DNA of 64,000 bases. It comes from Ooceraea biroi (taxonomy: Eukaryota; Arthropoda; Insecta; Hymenoptera; Formicidae). The notes beneath the pieces are model-generated. The model searched no databases. It was given only the letters and a program-made list of their open reading frames with translations, and was not told where the DNA came from. Location: assembly GCF_003672135.1 (NCBI RefSeq), contig NC_039516.1, forward strand, positions 8,353,838 to 8,417,837. Direction: 5' to 3'. Position 1 is the stretch's first letter; each line of letters begins with the position of its first letter. A program made the position numbers and the translations under genes. Of this stretch, positions 33,001-44,449 are shown piece after piece.

Positions 33001-33241
33001 CTCTTTCTTCTCTCTCTATTCCTAAACCTTTTCCCCTCCATTCTTTTACCCCCATTATCATTCCCTCTTTTGCCCTTCCTCTTTTATTCTCCCTCACAGC
33101 CCATTGTTTCTTCCATATATACCCTCCCGGTAACTTCCTCTTCACTCCATCCCATCCCTTCTCTTCTACCCATGTCTCTATCAATATTATTACCTCCCAT
33201 TTCCCTATTTCTCTCCAAAAATCTTCATCCTTTCCCGCCAA
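30077..33241 (-). pseudogene. LINE ORF2: APE endonuclease and reverse transcriptase, broken
   Basis: The order is right for a LINE ORF2. The endonuclease (33241-32654) has LIETWV and IGGDFNAR, and SDHMPI follows at about 32550 in another frame. A charged linker leads to reverse transcriptase with LKLGKAAGEDGIEGE, PEEWKMGVVVPI, FVDIKAAFDSVNRE and the catalytic QYTDDLVLMA (YTDD instead of the common YADD). The C-terminus has a Cys/His knuckle (CRSCGGEIETWEH). At least four frame breaks are present: near 32650, 32450, 31720 and 31315, plus one near 30880. The product would nick target DNA and copy the LINE RNA; this copy is dead. Confidence 0.88.
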
Positions 33242-33391
33242 TCCTGCTACATTCCAAAAACCAATCTTTCCCCCTCCCCACCTCTCTCCATTCTTCTTTT
33301 TTCTATCTTCCCGTGCTATTCTCCTTCCTTCCCCGTGCTCCTGCGAAACCCTCTCTCCTCCCTCTTTTCCCCTTATTCTTCCTCTCCCTCT

Positions 33392-34339
33392 CTATTCGTC
33401 CTTCTTCCTTCTTCCTTCTTCATTCTTAAAAACTTCCCATTCATTCCATTTCCATATCTTTCCTTCCACCCACATCTTCATATATCCTTCCCTTACTCTT
33501 CTCCCTTTAGCTCTCTCCTTCTCCGCTTCCTCTCTCACCATCCACGCTATTCTTCTCTCCCTCCACGTCAGGTCATCTCCTATCCTCTCCTTCCTTCCCC
33601 TCAATTTCTTTCTCTCTTCCATCACTCTCTTTTTTCCCTCCTTACTCCCTAGTCTCACCCATATCATTTCCCTTCCTTCTCTATCCTTTCCTCCTATTCT
33701 TCTAACCTTCCTAAGTTCCACCTCTACTCCAATCTCTCCTAGCAAATTTGCTACACTCTCCCTTATTTCTTCCTCCCCCTCCTTTTCTATCTTCATCCCT
33801 CTTATTACTATATTCTTCCTTTTCTCTTCCCTCTTCTTCCCTTCTATCTCCATCTCCATTCTTTTCATCCTATCTCTCAACTCCTCATTATTTCCCTTCT
33901 TATCCTCTCTACTTTCTCTTTCTAACTTTCCCAATCTCTCCTCCATGTCCTCCTCTCTTACTTCCATTTTACTCATCTCCTTTCTTATATCCTCCACCTT
34001 CCTCTTTATCTCCTCCATCCCCCTCCCCCATTTCCCATCAATTTCCTCTAACATTCTTCTCATTTCCTTTCTTTCCTCCCTCGCCTCCCTCATTTCCTCT
34101 CTTATCTGCCCCAATATCTCTCTTAACCCTTCTCCCTTTTCTTCCTCCTTACCCGGCGATCTTGTCTTCTCACTTTTTTCGAATATCTCTCCCTCCTCCC
34201 TCCTATCTCCCCCTTCCTCTCCCCTCTTCCTCTTCTTCAACAACAGCTCCTCTATACATCCCGAAAAACTTCCCGTCCTCTCCCTTCCAACATTCTTACT
34301 ACCCGGCGGCCTCCCTTTCCCCCTTCCCTCCATCACCAT
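33392..34339 (-). CDS. LINE ORF1 protein (coiled coil plus RRM-like)
   Basis: A 315-codon uninterrupted ORF. The N-terminus has GRGKGRPPGSKN, an AT-hook-like stretch. Residues about 100-190 are a highly charged coiled coil (REEMREAREERKEMRRMLEE). RKNIVIRGMKIEKEG near residue 200 fits the start of an L1-type RRM. The C-terminal part is basic. ORF1 proteins bind the retrotransposon RNA and assemble RNPs. It lies upstream of ORF2 with a gap of about 150 bp. It remains open although ORF2 is broken. Confidence 0.75.
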   Translation of the reverse strand: MVMEGRGKGRPPGSKNVGRERTGSFSGCIEELLLKKRKRGEEGGDRREEGEIFEKSEKTRSPGKEEEKGEGLREILGQIREEMREAREERKEMRRMLEEIDGKWGRGMEEIKRKVEDIRKEMSKMEVREEDMEERLGKLERESREDKKGNNEELRDRMKRMEMEIEGKKREEKRKNIVIRGMKIEKEGEEEIRESVANLLGEIGVEVELRKVRRIGGKDREGREMIWVRLGSKEGKKRVMEERKKLRGRKERIGDDLTWRERRIAWMVREEAEKERAKGRRVREGYMKMWVEGKIWKWNEWEVFKNEEGRRKKDE

Positions 34340-34988
34340 CCCTTCTCCCCCTTTCTCCCCCTTTCTCCTTTTCCCTTTTCTATTCCTTTTCTCTCTTTCT
34401 CCATTCTACCTACTCTCTTTTTTAACTTCTACTCTTATCCTCCCTCTTACAAAATTCCCGCTCTTCCTACTCTACTCTACTCTACTTCTTTTCCTCTCTG
34501 CCGGATGTCACCTCTTGTTCTATTCCCTCTATGACTCTCTCTTCTATACTCTTACTATCCTATGATCCTTCTCCCGCCTTTCTCCTAACCTCACTATTTC
34601 TCGCCCCTTTTCTTTTACCTCCACTCTCCTCTATTTTGCCTTCTCCTCCTTTCTCTCTCACCTCCGCGCTTCCACTTCCTCCCTCTGGCTCTGAGCCGCT
34701 TCTCCACCTTTCCACTCCTCACTATCTCTCTATATCTTCCTCAATTGCTCTCACACACATACACGCGTCTATCGCTTCTGTCACCGGAAATGGAAGTCCC
34801 AGAACATAGAAGAGGTGCTGGCCGGTCGCGTGCGGCCTGGTACGCGAGGGAAGGAAGAGATAAGGGGAGGAAGAGGAACTATAAAATGTTTCAAAACAAT
34901 TATTACCAAATATGTGTAAAATTAATAATAAATACTTCTTATAACGACCCTTCACTGGCACATTTATTCCATTAAAAAATATACATAA

Positions 34989-35297
34989 TGTTTCAATCAA
35001 TCTTTTGGTCCTTATCAAATGTCAAATACAACCAAATCTTTCTCTAAAACGAAAATGTGAATTAAAGTGAAAAAGCTGGTCAAACGCTAATGAACGTTTA
35101 CAATACACGTATTGTCTTTCTTTATTTTATTAGTCTTTCTTTGGTAGTAAGTAGGCATTTTAACCGTTATTGTATTGTAAATGTTCATTAGCGTTTGACC
35201 AGCTTTTTCACTTTAATTCACATTTTCGTTTTATTGTTAGAGAAAGATTTGGTTGTATTTGACATTTGATAAGGACCAAAAGATTGGTTGAAACTAG
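34989..35297. repeat. ~310-bp palindrome
   Basis: GTTTCAATCAATCTTTTGGT at the left and its complement at the right; the arms of about 115-130 bp continue through AAAAAGCTGGTCAAACGCTA. The target duplication is not clear. Confidence 0.85.
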
Positions 35298-35790
35298 GGC
35301 TCGCTATTATACGTTTAAACGGAAACACGTTTACACGTATAATTAGCATATCCGGTCATTAGACATGTTTTCCCGAATATACGTGTTTTAAGGTATTATA
35401 CGTATAAACGGAAAACGTTTACACGTATAAAACTTGAAAAATATATATGATTAAAACAAATATGAATACCATCTAATAATGTCACCTGACACCCTTATCT
35501 CCGACCAAAAGTATATCACTTTTTGAAAGAAACAGGTATATCACTTTTTTATTTTGAATAAAATTGATTTACACAAGTTGTGGTTTTCATGATTTGAAAT
35601 GTCATATGTAAAGTGAATAGGATAATTATTATGAACACATATTTCGATTTGATAGCGAGCCATGCCCTTTGAACCAAGTTATGCTTAAAAAACCAAAAGG
35701 TGATATATTTTTGGCCGGTACTGTATATTGCAGACATTGCTCTATTACAAACATGTCTGTTGCATATATTATGCTTCTCTTTTATAGATA
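35298..35790. other. Short imperfect palindromes (TATACGT/ACGTATA), no gene
   Basis: 35310-35435 contains repeated CGTTTACACGTATAA units in direct and inverted order. It could be the subterminal region of the hAT element to its right, but no matching end was found. Confidence 0.4.
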
Positions 35791-35794
35791 TACC

Positions 35795-36132
35795 CATACA
35801 GCACAAAATATTGGGAGCATATTCTAACAACATGATTTCCATATATTCTGAGAATATTCGAAAAGGATATACAAATTTTATATATAAAGGATATTCGCAT
35901 AATATTTACGAAATATTATTTACATTTTATGTGAAATGATTAAAATGTTCATAGAATATGCTACAGAATATTTATAGAACATTCAAAGAATGTGACTTTT
36001 TGTCTTCAACTTCAAATGTTCCATTGAAGGTTCACAGACACTCTGAAGCATTATATGAGAATATTCTACGAATATTTAAACATTCTCTGATATTATTCTA
36101 TGAATATTCATAGAACGTTCTTGTGCTATATG
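35795..36132. mobile_element. ~340-bp MITE with CCCATACAGCACAA ends
   Basis: CCCATACAGCACAA at the left and TTGTGCTATATGGG at the right, with TA on both flanks. The interior is A/T-rich with repeated GAATATTC-like motifs. Confidence 0.7.
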
Positions 36133-36266
36133 GGTATTGTCTTTTACAGACAAGGTATGGAATGAGCCCCTCCCCGCCCATTCCCGTGAGAACGCATCCA
36201 ATATATTTTTTATTCGTCTCTCCGATAATTTTCTTAATATATGTTTTCAATTCTGTTAACTTTCAA

Positions 36267-38583
36267 TTATTTGTAGGAGCAACCAGGAATTTCATCTGCA
36301 GCATATAAGGTTAAACTACTTTTTTCTTTTGTAGGAAAAGGTGCATATAACTTATCAGATGACATACGAGGTAAATGCTTTTGAGTTATTGTCATGCTCG
36401 CAGCTGTTTCACCCCTGGTTTTCAACGCGGATTTTATTACACATGTTGCATTAACACATGTTGGAGAAAGCTTGTTGCGCTTTTTGGTTTTTAAATCTGT
36501 TAAAATTGAAAATGTTCTCTCTGGATCTGCATTTGAATTTGGAAGTGAACGAACAGCACTTAGAACATTTCTCAAGATGGGATATTTAGAAGTATTATTG
36601 GGCAATTGGCGCTGCAAGATTTCTTTCCACATGTCGTCAAAATTTAATTTCGATATACTCTCTTTCTCTTCTGCAGTCAAATCTGCTGGCAATATAAGCC
36701 ATTCTTTTTTTAAGGAGTCTTCATCGAAGTCACCAAGGTTTCTCGCAACAAAAACAACATCGTGATACGACGTTTCTCTATTATCATCGAATAAAGATAT
36801 TGATGGATCAAAAATTTGTAATTTTATCAAAAACTCATTTGCAATGAGCAATCTTTTATATATTTCCTGTGCAGCAGTAACGTAAAATTGTAAACAGTTT
36901 TTCCGAACTGTTGTAACTGTATTTACGTGACCTTCTATTATTAAATTATTAAGATATTCCTCACATTCGGTTCCAACAAAAATTTAATTAGCATTTTTCT
37001 GAATTTCTTGTTGTTCGAAATCAATATTTGTGGCTATGTCTTTGAGGTAATCTGTTTTAATAAAATTTCTGCAGATTTGAAAGAGAAAGTTAGTTGATTT
37101 TCTTTGCAAGATATGAATTCTCGTTTCTGAAGATTGGAAAAATTCATTAAATGCATTAAAGAAATATAAGATATATTTAAGGAAAAGAAAATAAGCCTTT
37201 AATTCTACATTTTCCATTAGAGATAACAGATTTTCTGCAGACTTTCTACTTTTTGTTTTGTCGCTCACAACCATTTCTTGCAAAAAATGTTCAATTGCAT
37301 TCCACGACTCGAGAAGTCTCTCAACACATGTGTAGTGAGACAGCCAGCGTGTATCACATAGTTTTAAAATTTTGCGATATTTATCTTGAAAGCAATCGCA
37401 AAACTCATGAAAAATTGCTAAACGTTTCGGACTACTATTTATATAAGAAGCTATTTTTTTAAAAAACTTGTCACAAAATGACGGTATCTTTGCACATGCA
37501 GCGTGCGCTGCTAATGCAGAGCAATGGCATGGGCATGGGAATGTTATTAAGTGTTTACACATCTCTTTCAATTTTGTTTTAAAAGATGAATATTTCCCTG
37601 TCATCACAGACGCATTGTCACATGACAGGGCAATAATATTTGTAAAGGGAATCTGCAATTTCCATATTTCACATTTAAATGCATGGAATAATTTTTCAGC
37701 ACTAGAATCTGTGGCATCAATATTTATTAATTTCACTAATTGTGAGCGAATATGTAGCGTCTCAGAATCTACATATCTCACGAAAATTGTCATCCATTTA
37801 TCATTGCAGATATCTGATATTTCATCAATGAAGACAGAGAAACTTGTTGTCTGCAGTTTCTTAACGACATGTTCAGTCTCAACCGGACATAAAATGTTAG
37901 AAATTATACTGCTACATTTCCTTCGACCCATGCTCATGTTTTGTAATACATTAGCATCTTGTCCTATCTGTTGAAACATGCTCAGCATGTCTTCTGCAGT
38001 TTGATAAGGTATGTTTCTTTCTGCAATAAAAGCAGCAAATCGTATTTCTGCCGTTTTTTTACGCTCATTAAACGACCAAAGAGATTCATTGTCTTGCATA
38101 TTGATATCATTATTGAAGTCGCTTGATCAATTCCTTTTCTTTTACACATATTTAAATGTATTTGAGATTCTGCATGCAGACGAAATAACGATAAATGGGC
38201 AGTTAAAGATTTATCGCAAATTGCACAAAAACATTTACTTTTATTATCCGGAACTTCACGTAACTACAATTAAAAATTATCAATGTCTAACCATTCGTTT
38301 CTAAATGCTTGTTTATTATAATTTGGTTGTTTCTTTCGTACATTAATATCATTATCATTACATGACGATATATTTTCTTTTACATTTTTTTGATGACATG
38401 CAGAATCTGCATGTTTGGAAATATGTGCTGCATTGCACGAAAAATTTTTTTACATATCTTGCAATGATATTGAGTTTCATTATCCAATACTTTACTTAGC
38501 CAAGGTTTGAAACGATCATCGCTAAGCCAAGATTCCACGAAACGTCGCTTAGATTTTTTGCACAATTGCTCACATGATTCCAT
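36267..38583 (-). pseudogene. hAT transposase with BED fingers, broken
   Basis: The N-terminal block (38583-38380) has a BED-type finger (YHCKICKK then H residues). A second Cys/His unit (CFCAICDKSLTAHLSLFRLH) lies near 38200. The central RNase H-like region (38099-36984) includes FSVFIDEISDI, IALSCDNASVMTG and CHCSALAAHAACAK, then KLCDTRWLSHYTCVERLL. The hAT dimerisation domain is in the last piece (LPNSNADPERTFSILTDLKT). Stops and frameshifts separate the pieces at 38380-38100 and 36984-36851. It is the ZBED/SCAND3-like branch of hAT transposases. Element ends and the 8-bp duplication were not found. Confidence 0.88.
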
Positions 38584-38889
38584 ATTGAAGGAAACGTCGG
38601 AAACGAACGAAACGGAAACAAAGACGAAAAAATTGAAGCAGAAATAAAGAAATAAATGAATGAATGAATGAAAAGCGGTAAAAACCGAATGAAAATTGCC
38701 TCGTTGATAATCCAGCGAATATCAAGCTAGTTGCTCAGTAATATAATAACTATTACTAAGGACACAAGGTAAATAACCTGTGAAAGCGTCACGATACATT
38801 CCGAACAACAAATGCAAATCGTATTATCGATAAATTTATTGTAATGTATTGCAAAGTCGATACATTACAATGATCTCCAATTTTTTATT

Positions 38890-39595
38890 CTAAATTGACA
38901 TTATTAGATAGTTTACCGCAGCACCAGATTTATCTTCATAAGAAACTTATAATTATTTCCTTTTTTACATATGTCTTTTTAATAATAATCTCCCATTATG
39001 TATTTGTGAATAAAGATCGGTTGAATAAAGTAAATTTGTGATTTATAAAGAAAACTGTTGTTTTCAATTTTGTATTGTAAGACATATACGTAAATACTGT
39101 AATGAAATTTGAAGTATTTATTCCTATACTTAATAATACTTAAAAATAATAAAATATTCATTACTACACTTTTTTCGTAGTTGACGTAACTTTTACATGT
39201 CACATTTTCTATAGGAATTTATAGGAATTCTATAGGAACACTTTATCTATAAAACCAACAAGTGTTTGCTTCGCATCATTTTCGCATCATTGTTCGAAAA
39301 GGTAAATGTTTTTTAACGGTAAGTTAAATATATGTAACTATACTTAAACATAAAAAATGTATAATTTAAAGAAAATACTTTAAATTTTCTTATATCTTCA
39401 AATTATCTTACATAAAAGTGGGCAAAACAGTTTTATTCACCTTGCTACAATTATGTAAATAGTTCCCGGTAAAACATTTTTTATATATAATAAAACTGTA
39501 CAAAATTATAAAGAAACATATAAAATTATGTATTAAACATGTCCATATATGTTTTCTTTCTCTTGTATAATTTCTGATCACATATATGTAGAATA
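38890..39595. repeat. Right arm of the ~0.7-kb inverted pair
   Basis: Reverse complement of 24093-24800; one end again reaches ATAATTTCTGATCACATATA. The two arms enclose about 14 kb holding the palindromic mariner, LINE and hAT. Confidence 0.92.
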
Positions 39596-39870
39596 AATAA
39601 TAAGAGAAATAATTACAAAAATAATTTGTGCATTGTCTTTTTGTAAAATTGTGGGATAATATGTTATACATAATCATATATAATGTAGTGCAGTATATGA
39701 AATGTTTATATATATGATTATATATAAAATATTATCCCACAATTTTACAAAAAGACAATGCATAAATTATTTTTCTAATTATTTTTTAATTATTTCTTTT
39801 ATTATTTGTTCTACATGTATGTGATCAGAAATTATACAAGAGAAAGAAAACATATATGGATATATTTAAT
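39535..39870. repeat. ~335-bp palindrome at the arm end
   Basis: CCATATATGTTTTCTTTCTC at the left returns as the complement near 39855. The inner arms share TATTATCCCACAATTTTACA, with a short A/T centre. Confidence 0.85.
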
Positions 39871-39914
39871 ACATCTATGTAATTTCGTACGGTTTTATGT
39901 GATTATATATAAAC

Positions 39915-41091
39915 AATTATTTCCCGGCTCAATGGAAGGTGGCACAAATAATATTAATCCCTAAACCAGGGAAAGAACCTGAGGTGATAACATCTTATAG
40001 GCAAATAAGTTTACTACCTTTCTTGTCAAAGGTCTTTGAAAAGCTTATACTGAAACGAATCAAACCAGTAATGGAGAGTAAAGAAATTATCCCAAAGCGC
40101 CAATTTGGTTTTCGAGAACAACATGCAACAACTGAACAGGTACACAGAATTGTAAGGAAAATCAACAAAGCCCTAGAAGAAAAAATGTACTGTTCGGCAG
40201 TGTTCCTAGACATTTCACAAGCATATGACAAGGTTTGGCATACAGGACTACTCTACAAAATCAAAAAACAGCTCCCACAGTTCTATCATATACTAAAGTC
40301 ATATCTAACAAACAGACATTTTACAATAAAATACCAGGAAGAATCTTCGAACTTGGAACCCATCAAATCCGGTGTGCCATAGGGAAGCGTACTCGGACCA
40401 TTGTTGTACCTTCTGTTTACGGCTGATTTACCAACAACACAACAAGCAACAACGGGAACATTTGCGGACGACACAACTGTATAACCTCACATGAAAATCC
40501 AAAAGTAGCGTCAAGAAATCTCCAAAAAAATATTGACAAAATCAAGAATGGCTTAAAACTTGGCGTATTAAAGCAAACGAGTAAAAATCAGTACACGTTA
40601 CATTCACATTAAATAAAGAAACATGCCCTCCAGTGAAATTAAACAACAAAGAAATACCACAAGCAGAAACAGCAAAATATTTAGGCATACACCTAGATCG
40701 CAGACTGACGTGGAAAACGCATATATGGAACAAGAGAAAGCAACTAGGATACAAACTTAGAAAACTGTATTGGTTATTTGCCCGTAGATCTAAACTGTCA
40801 CTCTACAACAAATTACTGCTTTATAAATCCATCATTATGCAAATATGGACGTACGGAATCCAGCTGTGGGGATCAGCTTCTACCTCTAACATCGAAATCC
40901 TAGAAAGATTTCAGTCCAAAATCTTAAGAACAATCGTGGACGCGCCTTGGTTTGTAACCAATGAAATTATACGACGGGATCTTAGTGTCGAAACTGTAAA
41001 AGAAGTTATAACAAAACATGTCAAGAAGTATGTTAGAAGACTTGATACCCATCCCAATCAATTAGCGCACAAACTTCTCTTAAAACAATAG
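39915..41091 (+). pseudogene. Jockey-type reverse transcriptase fragment
   Basis: QIILIPKPGKEPEVITSYR, RQFGFREQHATTEQVHRI and VFLDISQAYDKVWH are classic Jockey-clade RT blocks. A TAG at 40380-40382 stands right after the SGVP motif; the frame continues with SVLGPLLYLLF and the catalytic TFADDTTV. Another frame break precedes the last open stretch (40633-41091), with KYLGIHLDRRLTWKTHI and the W-x-x-GIQLWG block. Endonuclease and ORF1 are absent, so the fragment is inactive. Confidence 0.9.
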
Positions 41092-41310
41092 GATAAACGA
41101 AGATTAAAGCGATTTAAACTATTAGATTCTACAAGCAGATTTTCTTAGAAACATTTCACTTCTTAATTAGTAAACATCTCAAGTAAGATTGTATTCACAT
41201 AGGGTAAACTCCACAGGGAATTTATTTACATGCTACTTGATCATTTGATTTACTTAATGTCGTCAGACAGATTGTAAATATTCTGGGAGTTAATAAAAAA
41301 AATATATATA
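39915..41310 (+). mobile_element. 5'-truncated Jockey-like LINE fragment
   Basis: Only the reverse transcriptase and C-terminal part remain, on the plus strand. The 3' end is near 41300, followed by an A-rich stretch. The abrupt 5' start inside the RT domain is typical of incomplete reverse transcription. Confidence 0.82.
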
Positions 41311-41439
41311 AACAAGTTTTTATCGGGTTATATATATTGAATTGTAACATGCATGCAATATTAACAACACTAAAAAACGAATAGGTGTTACAATCCAATG
41401 TATAAATAGAGATATCTGAATAGAGATTTTATATATATA

Positions 41440-41982
41440 TAAAACTTAGGTAACTTAACTTTCATTTAAATTAATACAGTTAACAATTAAATGTATGTAT
41501 GTGTGCGCGCACACACACGCACGCACACACACATTTAAGTTAACTGTAGTAATTTAAATAAAATTTCAATAAATTAATTGAAATGAAATTAATTATTTTA
41601 TTATATATAATATATATTTTTATTATATGTATATTGCAATATTATTATATATATCATTTTATTCTTATTATACATAGTATACTTTTATTATATAAAATTA
41701 ATTCTATTTATATAAAAGTAAATAGAATTAATTGTATATATAATACAACTATATTATATATAATAATAATATAATTTTATTAAGAATAAAATTATATATA
41801 TATATATACATATCAAAATAAATAGAAATAAAGGTGAATCAGCTGATTACGCCGTATTCAGAATTGAGCGGCACTGCCCGAAGCCCGAAGTTGCCCGACG
41901 CTCACGGACGGACGGACGTTGTCTGGTACGTAACCAGCCATCCCCTCTACTCCTGTGACAATATCCCATTTCGAACATCACT
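41440..41982. repeat. Right TIR of the 25.3-kb insertion
   Basis: Inverted match to 16710-18065 minus its MITE. It keeps the uninterrupted TA site of that MITE near 41667 and about 80 bp lost on the left. It contains (CA)n/(TG)n and (TA)n tracts. Confidence 0.88.
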
Positions 41983-44440
41983 GATACCGTGTTCAATAAA
42001 CATGACCATATCGATATTGGGGAGAACTTCGAAATTTATACGCATATGCTTGAGCATCGTGTCCCACGTAAAACCGGACAAAGTATAGTAGTATGCAGGA
42101 TCAAAACCGTAACTATTGATGCAACTATCGCGGAAATTCTCGAATACGTCGTCAGTCAACAACAAGACATCCGTTTTCAAGTACAGGTCGCTGTACTCGC
42201 TTAAGGTTTTATTATCAAATCGCTGCCACACGTTGACAGCGTGCGCGTAATCGCTCTCGGATACCGTCTCACCGGTCAGGGAACTATAGAACGATTCGCG
42301 CGGTGGTAGGCGAGTATCCTCTAATTTTTCGGCGCGATCCACGTACTCGTAAGGAAACACGCCCTTTCGCGTTAGTAAAGCAAAGTCGTCGGTAGAGAGG
42401 TGCGCAAATTCGGATCGTAACGTTTTAAGTTTATCCTTATTGAGAAATGAGGCCAATTTATCCAGGCTACTGCTTAAAAATTTAAAGGAATCGATGAACC
42501 GCAATTGCACGTGGTTTTGCCATTTTTTTGCCATCTGCATCGTTAACATGTTTCGTGAACGAAATGTATTTTTCTTTAGTTATGGGCAGTACATCGACAT
42601 TGCCCTTGAAATTATTAGCCAGTTCTTTGACAATAAAATGCGCGTCGTAGCCGGATAAATTATGAAAAACTATCGGAATGGTATAGGAATCTTTATAATT
42701 TAGATTACAATTCGCGTGCGCGGGACCTCTGTACCGACCGGTCAGGTGGCAATGATCTCGAACCCGCGTGTCGTCCGGCGCGAACGGTTTCTCGTAGATA
42801 TAGCAGTGTATTGCACTGTTAAAGTTTTCGCGCTCGTCTTGAGTTAATTCTACCATGGGGACAGTTTTAAACAAAATCGCTTTCACGCGAGGCGCCATAT
42901 CTTTTAGTTGTTCCGCGAACCACGCTATACAATTAGTATCGCGACAGGATCGGTACCCGGATAGCGACGCATCGTAGGAGCACCGCACGTAATACCCGAT
43001 GCTGTATACCTGATGACGTTGGTACAGCTTCGGGTCGTCCTCCTCCGTCTTCTGTAATACACATTCCAGATCAGCGTAGACGATGAACGGCATTCGCTCC
43101 TTCCTGTTGTGGTTGACAAAATTCAGCCACTTGTCGTCTTAATTGGGTAGAACGATGGCGCAGTCATTCATTTGTTGGCAATCCATGGTATGGACCTCCA
43201 ATTTCTTCTTTGAGTAAAAGTAGTGTAGACAGCTGTAAAACGAATAATTTTTATTTTAATTTTTGTTTTAATTATTAAAATGTGACAGCTTTTATTCATC
43301 GTATACTTACCGATCGCAGATATACTTATGCATCTTCTTGCTAAGTTGATTGCTCACCAGCCTGGATAAATTCTTGATCCACGCGAAATGACCCGCGTTG
43401 TCGTCTTGTGGATTCTGTATGTATAATAGGTTGACTTGTTTATCCCTCTTTTCGCTGGTGAGTCGTATCGGTACGACTGTGAGCCCTTCTTCTTCCTTCT
43501 TCCTCTCTTGGATGGCGTATACGTTGATAGATATATCAACGTTAAGACGCTCGAATTTTGCAATGTTATTTAGAGTTATGGGAAACTCTATACCCTGCAC
43601 ATTCAGTATCGTGGTATAATGAGGGTACGATGAACACCGTTCCGTATGACTCTCAGCTGGATGTAGAGCGGCCACCACCGACCACGCGAAGCATGCATTA
43701 TTCGTCGATAGCACATTGATCACAGCCCTCTTCAACATAATCTCTTGAGGTACTTTTACGTGACATCCCGCGTGCAATGGATTGTACCTGTTGACGTTTA
43801 CCGTCAAGTTCAGTATTCGCGACAACGCCCACCCGCTGTCGCGCTTCTGGAACTCTTCGAGGGATACCAGCATGGGTTCGATCACGTGCCGCTCGTACCA
43901 CTCTTTTAAATCGGATGTCGAAAAAAGTTTAAAGTTCTTTGTGTTGATACTCTTGTTCGCGGTCTTATCACCCGCCACGAACTCACCATTCAACACAGTG
44001 TTCACTTTTACGCTATTGTACCTTTCAATAGCGTTTTGCACTTGCTCCAGCACTACACTACCAGCGTCCTCCAAGAAACGTCGCGGTTCGATGTAGTCTG
44101 TGTTGATTATCGCACCAGTCACAATACGGCTCTCGAACGCTGTGTCGATCTTCCGCCAAGAGAGCTCCGTGCTTGAAGAATGTCCGGCACTCGCGTAATC
44201 ACCACCGAAATGTACGAAACGTCTTTCTAACTGCTTCCTCTCTCCCTCAAGTCACGCGATTTGAGCTACCATGGATTGTCTATTTCCAATGGATAGTCGC
44301 GGTCGCTTGGCACCACAGCGTTCTTCTAATTGTCCTATACACTCATAACATCGTTGCACCCACTCGAAATACTCCACAAGGGTAGCGATCCTGTTGGCTT
44401 GCTCCAACAGATCGCGTTCGGTTTGCACCGATTGTTCCAT
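41983..44440 (-). pseudogene. Polinton DNA polymerase B, N-terminal and exonuclease part
   Basis: ATG at 44438-44440 is the best start: the first 62 codons end at TGA 44252-44254 and the same frame runs on to 43307. A 78-nt intron (43233-43310) then splits a Cys/His finger (ICDR / CLHYFYSKKKLEVHTMDC). After TAA at 43139-43141 come Exo I (FIVYADLE), an HNH-like cluster (CHLTGRYRGPAHANCNLNY) and Exo II (NLSGYDAHFIVKE). A frameshift near 42535 follows, then Exo III (YSDLYLKTDVLLL). The coding sequence stops at the 25.3-kb insertion and resumes at 16709. With the C-terminal part, the ancestral protein was about 1240 residues, normal for Polinton polymerase B. Confidence 0.92.
43233..43310 (-). 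other. 78-nt spliceosomal intron in polymerase B
   Basis: On the minus strand the donor is GTAAGTATAC and the acceptor TTCGTTTTACAG. Removing it joins CG to C (Arg) in frame and restores a four-ligand Cys/His finger. Reading through gives an immediate TAA. Confidence 0.72.
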
Positions 44441-44449
44441 GTCTTTTTT

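Larger units (their letters stand above)
29870..34810 (-). mobile_element. Purine-rich LINE (non-LTR retrotransposon), decayed
   Basis: Two ORFs are recognisable on the minus strand: ORF1 (33392-34339) and ORF2 with endonuclease and reverse transcriptase (30077-33241). The minus strand is strongly A+G-rich throughout, so its complement gives long Ser/Pro/Leu shadow ORFs. No target duplication was identified and both ends are approximate. The ORF organisation resembles I/R1-type LINEs, but the clade is not determined. Confidence 0.85.
16710..41982. mobile_element. 25.3-kb composite insertion with long inverted terminal repeats
   Basis: The two ends are inverted copies, reading ATGTTCGAA(C/A)TGGGATATTG inward from 16713 and 41979. 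They stay complementary for more than 400 bp. Outside them the polymerase gene carries an imperfect 9-bp direct repeat (TATACCGCG at 16700-16708, GATACCGTG at 41983-41991), as a target duplication would leave. The reading frame of the polymerase matches on both sides. The interior is filled with later transposons and I see no transposase that clearly belongs to these ends. A TIR starting A-G-T resembles Polinton termini, but the duplication is not a clear 6 bp, so the family is undetermined. Confidence 0.85.

Noticed and set aside
29810..34565. Long plus-strand Ser/Pro/Leu-rich ORFs (for example 29810-30616, 33748-34565)
   Set aside because: They are complements of the purine-rich LINE coding strand; the minus strand has real endonuclease and reverse-transcriptase motifs.
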